NCBI RefSeq assembly: GCF_021390435.2
Contig: NZ_JAJVCN010000002.1
Span: forward strand, 1,302,001 to 1,366,000
Direction: 5' to 3'
From: Kibdelosporangium philippinense
GTDB taxonomy: Bacteria > Actinomycetota > Actinomycetes > Mycobacteriales > Pseudonocardiaceae
DNA length: 64,000 nucleotides
In this document: positions 58,031-64,000 of the stretch, piece by piece
Position numbering within the stretch: position 1 is the first letter of the stretch
Layout of the letters: every line of letters starts with the position of its first letter
Made by a program: the position numbers and the translations under genes
The notes under the pieces: generated by a model
Told to the model about the DNA's origin: nothing
What the model saw: the letters and a program-made list of their open reading frames with translations, nothing else
Databases searched by the model: none

Positions 58031-59088
58031 GTGGAGGCTGGCGAGAAGGGGACCCGGCGGAAGGTCGTCGCTGGGTCCACCTTCCGCGGCCGTTGGTTCT
58101 GGAGTCCGGGTCTGTGCTGCCGGATGTGCGGATTGCCTATGAGACTTGGGGTTCGCCTTCGGCGCCCGCGGTTCTGATCCTGCACGCGCTTACTGGGGAT
58201 AGTCATGTCGCGGGGACTTCGTCGCCGGGGTGGTGGGAGGGACTCGTTGGACCGGGCAAGGCGATTGACACGAATGAGTACTTTGTGGTGGCACCGAATG
58301 TGCTTGGTGGGTGTCAGGGGAGTACTGGGCCTTCTTCACCTTGTGCGGATGGAAAGCCTTGGGGTAGTAGGTTTCCTTCGCTGACCGTGCGGGATCAGGT
58401 GGCGGCTGAGGCGCTGTTTGCTGATGCTTTGGGGATTTCTTCGTGGGCTGCCGTGGTCGGTGGCTCGATGGGTGGGATGCGGGCTTTGGAATGGGCCGTG
58501 ATGCATCCTTCTCGGGTTTCTTCCTTGTTGCTGCTGGCTTGTCCCGCTGCGGCTTCGGCCGACCAGATCGCCTGGGCCGCGCCTCAGTTGCGTGCGATTC
58601 GGGCTGATCCTGGTTGGCTGGGTGGGGATTACCATGGTTCCGCTGGTCCTGTGGCTGGGTTGGGGATCGCTCGTCAGATTGCTCAGGTCACGTATCGGAC
58701 GGAGTCGGAGCTCGCGGCGCGTTTTGGCCGATTTCCTCAGGGCGATGGGCGGTTTGCCGTTGAGTCCTATTTGGATCACCATGCGGCCAAACTGGTCCGG
58801 CGGTTCGATGCGGGCAGTTATGTCGTGCTCACGGAGGCGATGAATTCGCATGACGTGGGTCGGGGGCGCGGTGGGGTTTCGGCCGCTTTGGGGGAGGTTC
58901 AGGCGCGGACTCTTGTTGCTGGGGTTGACAGTGATCGGTTGTATCCGCTAGCTCAGCAGGTTGAGCTGGCTGAGGGGATTCCGGGCTCTAGGGACGTCCG
59001 GGTCGTCAACTCGCCTTATGGACATGACGCTTTTCTGATCGAAACGGGACAGGTTTCGGCGTTGGTCAAGGAGTTGCTGCGGGGTTGA
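58027..59088 (+). CDS. metX: Homoserine O-acetyltransferase
   Basis: 353-residue alpha/beta-hydrolase-fold acyltransferase that makes O-acetylhomoserine for MetY. It shows RIAYETWGSPSA, LHALTGDSHVAG, VLGGCQGSTGPSSP and the nucleophile elbow VVGGSMGGMRALEW. Catalytic Asp and His are in GVDSDRLYPLAQQ and SPYGHDAFLIE. The GTG start overlaps the metY stop. Third codon positions contain more T and less C than in metY or most neighbours, and this continues into the region downstream, which may reflect separate ancestry. There is no clear terminator right after the stop. Confidence 0.95.
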   Translation: MSGGWREGDPAEGRRWVHLPRPLVLESGSVLPDVRIAYETWGSPSAPAVLILHALTGDSHVAGTSSPGWWEGLVGPGKAIDTNEYFVVAPNVLGGCQGSTGPSSPCADGKPWGSRFPSLTVRDQVAAEALFADALGISSWAAVVGGSMGGMRALEWAVMHPSRVSSLLLLACPAAASADQIAWAAPQLRAIRADPGWLGGDYHGSAGPVAGLGIARQIAQVTYRTESELAARFGRFPQGDGRFAVESYLDHHAAKLVRRFDAGSYVVLTEAMNSHDVGRGRGGVSAALGEVQARTLVAGVDSDRLYPLAQQVELAEGIPGSRDVRVVNSPYGHDAFLIETGQVSALVKELLRG

Positions 59089-59641
59089 GGTCCGGAACTG
59101 TCGTACCCCTTCGGTAACGTGGAAATCAGGGGCTCCCCTGGTGGCGGGGTTTGTCGTTCTGGAGTGTTCAACGACTTGTCCTCGCTGGACGGCAGACCGC
59201 CCAGAGGGGATGTTGTCCTTTCAGCTTGCATTCTTCGGTTTTGGGTGGCGCGGGCGTGCCCCTGGTCCGGCCTGCCTCACGGAACCACGGAGCGTCACGG
59301 AGTCGGTAGGGCCTGGGTGGCTGGCTGGGCTGCGCTGGCCGTCCCCTTGACACCCTGTGGTTAGACAAGCCCAGGCCGAACCGGAGGGAAACACCCACGA
59401 AGCACCCCTTTGGGCTCACGCCCCCGGGCAACCGACCGGCCTCAAGCACTGATGCCCAGCCAACCGGATCGCTACCGCACTCAGTCAGGCATCACCCGGC
59501 GAATGCAGTGTGTGGCCTACCGTCCCGGCCAACGGGTCACCGCAAGCTCTACGGCTCTGCAATGGATTGCCCGCAAGCCGCCACCGCACCCCAGCCAACG
59601 GATCCTCCCGAAGCAACCCCCTGGCACCACCACACCGCAAC
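59089..59641. other. Non-coding region between metX and a convergent gene
   Basis: About 550 bases without a supported gene. Frames of 70-90 codons on the plus strand lack family resemblance and a good start. A weak hairpin GTCGTT-N11-AACGAC near 59153-59175 may be the metX terminator. The right part repeats CCAGCCAACGGATC-like words and is C/A-rich. I recognise no riboswitch or other RNA. Confidence 0.45.
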
Positions 59642-60142
59642 CTAAGACAGTGCCTCGGTGATCCACTCGGCCACGGGCAAGTCCCGGCTCGTGCACTCGG
59701 CCGCCAGTTTTATCGTCCAGCGCAAGGCCTGCATCATCACCATGGCTACTTCTGCTGGCGCCGCGTTGACCAGTGCGATCTCTATCTGGTCCTTCGCGGC
59801 TTCGGTGTCCCCGTGCACCTCGGCCAGCAGGGTTCGCACCGCTGTTCTGACTGGTGGGTCTGCTTCGTCTATCGGGACTTCTTTTCCGTCGTCGTCGTAG
59901 ACCTGCATCTTCACCGGCGCTGTTCCGCCTGAGCCCAGGGTCGCCACCATCGCGCTGCATTCTCTGAACAGCATCAGCATCAGCTCGGTGGCTTCGTCGC
60001 GGCCCCTGTCCTCGGCGAAGGCAGTCATTCGTTCGACTGCTGCCGTGTCTTCACCGGCGTGCATCGACGCCAGCGCTTGGCTGGCCGCTTCGATGATGCG
60101 TTGCGGTTGCTCGGAGTTCGGGTCCACTAGGACATCTTCCAA
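59642..60142 (-). CDS. Conserved hypothetical protein
   Basis: 166-residue acidic, helix-rich cytosolic protein: IIEAASQALASMHAGEDTAAV, RGRDEATELMLMLFRECSAMVATL, and a C-terminal IALVNAAPAEVAMVMMQALRWTIKLAAE. No catalytic motif or domain is recognised. The start is uncertain: TTG 60142 or GTG 60127 (MDPNSEQPQR). It lies downstream of the GGDEF/EAL gene on the same strand, 75 bases away, and could be cotranscribed with it; a role linked to c-di-GMP is only a guess from position. Confidence 0.65.
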   Translation of the reverse strand: MEDVLVDPNSEQPQRIIEAASQALASMHAGEDTAAVERMTAFAEDRGRDEATELMLMLFRECSAMVATLGSGGTAPVKMQVYDDDGKEVPIDEADPPVRTAVRTLLAEVHGDTEAAKDQIEIALVNAAPAEVAMVMMQALRWTIKLAAECTSRDLPVAEWITEALS

Positions 60143-60217
60143 CAGCCTGGCTGCCGGATGACAAGACCGGGCATGTGATCCGTCACCCGGTTGGATGATC
60201 TACGATTGCCGGTAACC

Positions 60218-62356
60218 TCAGGCCCCGTTCACTGACGGGGCCGAGCGTTCAGGGAGCACACTCTCCAAATCCCCCGGAACTCCGGCGAAGTCACCTTGCC
60301 CGCGGGCTACGCCGAGTGCGTGCCACCATGCCGCGTCCTGTGACGTCGGCACGTCGACCACACTCACCACCGCGCCCGTCTGCCGGAGGTTCTTGACCAT
60401 CCCCCGGGTCACCTTCGTCAGCATCGAGTCCGGTTTGCGGCGGTCTGGCCGGTTCGTCACCAACGAGCCCGCGAGGATCACCGACTGGATCGCTTCGTCT
60501 TCCACCAGTGCGAACTCTGTCTGGCTGCCGGTGAATTCGTGCAGTCCGGTCACAACGCCGTTGTCGTGCAGTGCCTGCAGGTTCGACTGGGCTTCACCGC
60601 GGTTCGCGATCACCGCACGGGTGTCGAGCGCGATTTCCAGCCGCGATGCGGGCAGCTTGCTCACGGCGAGCATCCGGTTGACCACCGCGGCGAGGTTGCC
60701 GTCGGCGGACTGCATTTGGGTGAGACGGAAGCGCAGGCGTACGTCGCTGTCACCGTGTTCGGCGGCTTCCTGGACGGCGCGCAGCGCTGCCCACGGTCCG
60801 ATTGTGAGCGACATGCCTGTGCTTTCGGCCATGTCACGGCATCGGTAGTGGCCGATCACGCCCTCGGTGGGGTGGTTCCAGCGCAGCAGGACTTCCAGTG
60901 CGACGACGCTGCCGTCGGCCAAGTCAACGACTGGTTGGTACTCGCAGTCGAGTTCGCCCATTTCCCACGCACCGGGCATCGCCGCGGTCAGCGCGAAGAG
61001 TTCCTTCTGCTCCGCGTCTTCGTGGACGTTGTGGGCTTCCCATTGGCGCTTTCCGACGGCCTTCGCGCGGCGCATCGTGGAGTTCGCGGCGCGCAACAGG
61101 TCCAGCCTGCCGTACGCGCGGCCGACGTGCTTCGCGACGCCGACGCTCACGCAGACTGCGACGCCGGTGTCGCCGATGAACGTCGGTTCGGCGAGGCGTT
61201 CGTTGATTTTGTCGATCAGGACCTGGTAGTGCGGGACTTCCGGGGTGTTCTCGATCAGGATCGCGAACTCGTCACCGCCGACGCGGCCGATCACCGCGTT
61301 GTAGTCCGCGACGATCCCGCGCAGTTCGTTCGCCACCACCTGCAGCATCCGGTCACCGGCAAGGTGTCCGAGACCATTGTTGATCACCGAGAACGAGTCG
61401 ATGCCGACGTGCAACAGCGTGATCGATGTCTCCGGGCCCGCTCCTTCCAGTACAGCGTCCAATTTGGACTGGAAGTGCTGGCGGTTCGCCACGCCGGTGA
61501 GCATGTCACGGACAGACTGCTGGCCAAGCTGGTTCTGCAGCGCCTGCAGCTCGCTGAGGTTCTCGACCATCGTGACGTGGTACGCGGGCACGCCGTTGAC
61601 GTCCCGCAGCAACGAGATCACCAGGTAGACCCACGCGATGGTGCCGTCGTGGCGGACCATTCGCCTGCGTTCCCGCACTCGCGGCATCAGGCCCTCGGTC
61701 ACCTCGCGGTACGAGATCACCACGTCGTCGGCGTCTTCCGGCGGGAAGAGCTCGCGCACGTTACGACCGGCCAGCTCGGACTCCGGGCACTCGAGAATGT
61801 GTGCCAGCGCGGAGTTGGTCTGCACGAAGTTGCCGGACATGTCGGTCAGCGCCATACCGATCGCCGAGGCGTGGAAGACCTCTTCGAACCGCTCGGTCGC
61901 GGCGCGCTCGCGCCGCTCGGCTTCCCGCTTGGACTTCAGCAGCGCCTGCTTGATGTGTTCCTGCTGATCAAGCGTGCGGTGGCGGATCGCGTTGGAGTAG
62001 CCGGTGGCCAGGTTGGACAGTAGGCCGACGACTCTCTCGGCGAGACGGCGTTCCGCCCGCTTCTCCGAGTCCAGCAGCAGTGCCGCGGCCAGGATCTCCA
62101 CGGTGACCTGGAGGCTGTCCGGGCCGGTGAAGTCGTTGCGTACCAACGAGGCGCCGACGTTGATCGCCGACGAGGGGTCGAACAGTTCGGCGTTGAGGGT
62201 GTCCGCGAGGGTATGCACCTGTTCAAGCAGGAACAGTTCCATCTCGTCCGCGGTCATCGGGACGTAGGCGGTCCTGCCGATCACATGCGCCCATGCCTTG
62301 GCGACCTCGGCACGCCTGCGAGCGCGCTCGGGGTCGAGTGGGCCCGGTGGGTTCAC
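60218..62356 (-). CDS. PAS-GGDEF-degenerate EAL protein, probable diguanylate cyclase
   Basis: 712-residue cytosolic signalling protein. An N-terminal helical sensor (about 1-140) leads by a coiled segment (KQALLKSKREAERRERAATER) to a PAS domain (about 155-270), a GGDEF domain (about 285-440) and an EAL-like domain (about 460-700). The cyclase site is intact, RVGGDEFAIL, with GIDSFSVINNGLGHLAGD. The EAL domain is degraded: ALEVLLRW replaces EAL-LR, and the DDFGTGYSSL box has become LHEFTGSQTEF, so it should not hydrolyse c-di-GMP. The net activity is therefore likely synthesis, complementary to the protein at 11.9 kb. The GTG at 62356 is the start. Confidence 0.92.
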   Translation of the reverse strand: MNPPGPLDPERARRRAEVAKAWAHVIGRTAYVPMTADEMELFLLEQVHTLADTLNAELFDPSSAINVGASLVRNDFTGPDSLQVTVEILAAALLLDSEKRAERRLAERVVGLLSNLATGYSNAIRHRTLDQQEHIKQALLKSKREAERRERAATERFEEVFHASAIGMALTDMSGNFVQTNSALAHILECPESELAGRNVRELFPPEDADDVVISYREVTEGLMPRVRERRRMVRHDGTIAWVYLVISLLRDVNGVPAYHVTMVENLSELQALQNQLGQQSVRDMLTGVANRQHFQSKLDAVLEGAGPETSITLLHVGIDSFSVINNGLGHLAGDRMLQVVANELRGIVADYNAVIGRVGGDEFAILIENTPEVPHYQVLIDKINERLAEPTFIGDTGVAVCVSVGVAKHVGRAYGRLDLLRAANSTMRRAKAVGKRQWEAHNVHEDAEQKELFALTAAMPGAWEMGELDCEYQPVVDLADGSVVALEVLLRWNHPTEGVIGHYRCRDMAESTGMSLTIGPWAALRAVQEAAEHGDSDVRLRFRLTQMQSADGNLAAVVNRMLAVSKLPASRLEIALDTRAVIANRGEAQSNLQALHDNGVVTGLHEFTGSQTEFALVEDEAIQSVILAGSLVTNRPDRRKPDSMLTKVTRGMVKNLRQTGAVVSVVDVPTSQDAAWWHALGVARGQGDFAGVPGDLESVLPERSAPSVNGA

Positions 62357-62713
62357 CGGCCGTTGTCCTGCGGTGTCACGACGCGTCCTCTTGCGGTCGG
62401 GGCAACGGGCAATCCTGGAACTCTCAGTGATCTAGTGCAGATATCGGACTGGAACAGTCGTGGGATTACCGCCGTCCGGGCAATCGACCGCTGAATCGGC
62501 ACGGTCGGGACGTGACGATCGAAGGATTCACGACTGCAGCACACCTCTCGGTCCGTTCTGGTGATGGCCAGGCTACTCAGCGGAGTACTCATCCGGTAGA
62601 CGGGCGCACCCTCCCGGCCCATTCAGGCGAGTAGGCGCCAGCAAACAGTTGCTCACCGTAGCGTGTGTTACGCCGATCGAATGAACCGAGGCCGACACTT
62701 CCGATTCAAACGG
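62357..62713. other. Intergenic region upstream of the GGDEF/EAL gene
   Basis: About 357 bases with no supported gene, between two minus-strand genes. It should contain the promoter of the GGDEF/EAL gene and the 3' end of the methyltransferase transcript. I see no certain terminator, repeat or operator here. Confidence 0.45.
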
Positions 62714-63580
62714 CTAAGAATCTGTTCGTTCCGCAGTCGTCGATGAGATTCTTGACGGGCACTTGACAGCCACCCCGGCCCAGATGCCGTCCTCCTCCGG
62801 CTGCACGCCGGTTGGTGGCGTGATGTCCGGGCGCCAGTTCGACACGGCGACCACACCGGGCTCGGCCAGTTCGAAGTCGCCGAACAGGTCGACGATCTCG
62901 CTGCGGGTGCGCAGGCAGGCCGGATTGTGCGCGCTTGCCTGCACTGTCTCGATAATCTCCTTGGCGTGCACGTTCTCGAAGTCCGCGGTGAAGTGGCTGA
63001 TCGCCAGCGCGCTGCCGGGCACGACCTTCTCCCGGTAGCGGTCGAACGCGCTGTACACGTCGATCTCCGCGGCCACGTGGTGCACGCTGGCGATCGCGAG
63101 CACGCCGACCGGCGCGCTGAAGTCGATCAACCTGCGCGTTTCGGGGTGCTTGAGGACGTCGTCCGGACGGGTGAAGTCGGCCTCCACGATCGCAGCTTTC
63201 TCCTCGCCGTCGAGCAGTAACCTGCTGTGCGCGATCGCGACCTCTTCGATGTCCACGTAGACGACCCGGCATTCCGGCGCGGCTTTCTGCGCGATCTCGT
63301 GGACATTGCCGACGGTCGGGATACCCGAGCCGAGATCGAGGAACTGCCGGATTCCCGAGTCGATCATGAAAAGCACGGCTCGGCGCATGAAGGCGCGATT
63401 GCTCCACGCGATCTGCCGCGCGTTCGGCTGGATCTTGATCAGCTGGTCGAACACCGCCCGGTCACTGGCCAGATTGTGGCCACCGCCAAGCGCGTAGTCG
63501 TAGATCCGCGCCGGTGAAGGGCGCGCTGGGTCGAGGTTCTCTGGAATCCAACCGGTGCCGCTGGCCATGGAAGAACCCAT
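62714..63580 (-). CDS. SAM-dependent methyltransferase (DUF574/Methyltransf_19 family)
   Basis: 288-residue member of a family very abundant in Streptomyces and Pseudonocardiales. It opens with the family signature ENLDPARPSPARIYDYALGG and GGHNLASDRAVFD. The SAM site is FLDLGSGIPTVGNVHEIAQ, then VVYVDIEEVAIAHS with the acidic ribose ligand and AIVEADFTRPDDVL. SVHHVAAEID and a C-terminal RSEIVDLFGDFELAEPGVV follow. The methyl acceptor is not known for most members. ATG 63580 is used; a second Met four codons on is possible. It stands alone, downstream of a TetR-type regulator on the same strand. Confidence 0.92.
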   Translation of the reverse strand: MGSSMASGTGWIPENLDPARPSPARIYDYALGGGHNLASDRAVFDQLIKIQPNARQIAWSNRAFMRRAVLFMIDSGIRQFLDLGSGIPTVGNVHEIAQKAAPECRVVYVDIEEVAIAHSRLLLDGEEKAAIVEADFTRPDDVLKHPETRRLIDFSAPVGVLAIASVHHVAAEIDVYSAFDRYREKVVPGSALAISHFTADFENVHAKEIIETVQASAHNPACLRTRSEIVDLFGDFELAEPGVVAVSNWRPDITPPTGVQPEEDGIWAGVAVKCPSRISSTTAERTDS

Positions 63581-63610
63581 TCGTCTGAATTTGGCGAAAG
63601 CGGCGAAATC

Positions 63611-64000
63611 TTACTCCTGGTGCCCGCGAAGCGCTGAGATAGCCATCTTGCGCAGCAATCCGGCCATTTGCCCGCGATCGAGGTGACGGCTGTGCGGCGT
63701 CGAGTTGATCAGGCCGAACACCGCGTGCGCGGCGGCACGCGCGGACGGTTCGTCGGCGCCGTCCACAACGTCCTGGATGGCCTGTACCCAGACTTCCACG
63801 TACCTGCGCTGCAACGCGCGCACCCGGCGGCGGTCCGGGTCGGTCAGGTTGCCGAGGTTGCGTTCCTGGACCGTGATCAGCGCCGGATTGTCCAGTGCGA
63901 AGTCCACGTGGAAGCGAACGAGTTCGACCAGCAGCTCGGCCGGGTCGCGGTGACGCTGCGCGCGGGCTTGGCCGCCGTCGAGCAGCTCCTCGCTTATGGA
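63611..64000 (-). CDS. TetR family regulator, C-terminal part (cut by window edge)
   Basis: The frame is open to base 64000, so the N-terminal helix-turn-helix lies outside the window. The visible 129 residues are all-helical, with LLDGGQARAQRHRDPAELLVELV, VDFALDNPALITVQERN and RRVRALQRRYVEVWVQAIQD. The rest, including AAHAVFGLINSTPHSR, matches the ligand-binding half of TetR/AcrR regulators of the KstR2/FadR-like type involved in lipid or acyl-CoA metabolism. The family is inferred from this half only. It lies 31 bases upstream of the methyltransferase gene. Confidence 0.75.
   Translation of the reverse strand, partial: SISEELLDGGQARAQRHRDPAELLVELVRFHVDFALDNPALITVQERNLGNLTDPDRRRVRALQRRYVEVWVQAIQDVVDGADEPSARAAAHAVFGLINSTPHSRHLDRGQMAGLLRKMAISALRGHQE

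Noticed and set aside
59119..59364. 81-codon frame downstream of metX
   Set aside because: It has no ribosome binding site or domain, and overlapping frames of similar length exist in other phases.

Overview
The window is high-GC actinobacterial DNA, most likely from the order Pseudonocardiales (Amycolatopsis/Kibdelosporangium/Lentzea type). The signs are the SigR-RsrA, bL37, PdtaS, WhiB1 cluster, fused 2-oxoglutarate decarboxylase Kgd, Ni-superoxide dismutase with SodX, an actinobacterial-type hut operon, GTG/TTG starts and many U-poor hairpin terminators. The genus is inferred. No rRNA, tRNA, CRISPR array, phage or classical transposase gene was found.

Layout. 1-5.1 kb: thiol stress and signalling (end of a SigR-like sigma factor, rsrA, an easily missed 24-codon gene for ribosomal protein bL37, pdtaS, whiB1), a lipid kinase, a small membrane protein and a secreted trypsin-like protease. 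5.2-10.3 kb: a stand-alone cyclodipeptide synthase, a GH19 chitinase behind a DasR-type operator, Ni-SOD (sodN) divergent from its maturation protease (sodX), and an rmlC-like epimerase. 10.6-23.1 kb: malic enzyme, a PAS-GGDEF-EAL protein, a repeat-rich non-coding stretch, a four-gene osmoprotectant ABC operon, a frameshifted protease gene, an IclR regulator and a sigma/membrane-protein pair. 23.2-30.0 kb: a complete histidine degradation operon, hutH-hutU-M20 amidohydrolase-hutF-hutI, in which the M20 enzyme probably replaces N-formylglutamate deformylase.

30.0-31.2 kb holds the most unusual object. A single gene with an AbiEi-like N-terminus and a DUF559 endonuclease-like C-terminus lies between two 97-bp inverted repeats, about 88% identical by hand alignment. 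Each is built from 22-bp periodic units. A related array without a gene lies at 41.87-41.99 kb. Two perfect actinobacterial DnaA boxes and an inverted repeat lie between the left arm and the gene.

31.3-48.3 kb: a secreted protease; a ribbon-helix-helix regulator preceded by six helically phased copies of a 9-bp motif, followed by DUF4097 and a Drr-type ABC exporter; a DUF839 phosphatase-like protein; DUF6104; kgd; a fused double ABC exporter; and a BcrA-type ABC pair. 48.3-64 kb: a non-coding block of stacked hairpins, alanine dehydrogenase with a PucR regulator, a PadR/VOC cluster, an AAA ATPase, an SGNH esterase, a flavin monooxygenase behind a palindromic operator, metY-metX, a second PAS-GGDEF-degenerate EAL protein, a SAM methyltransferase and a TetR regulator cut by the window edge.

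A second repeat family, a palindrome with arms beginning CTCGTGAGTGGTTA, occurs four times (2.06, 18.82, 23.12 and 45.80 kb), each time at a gene end. It looks like a dispersed terminator or REP-like element.
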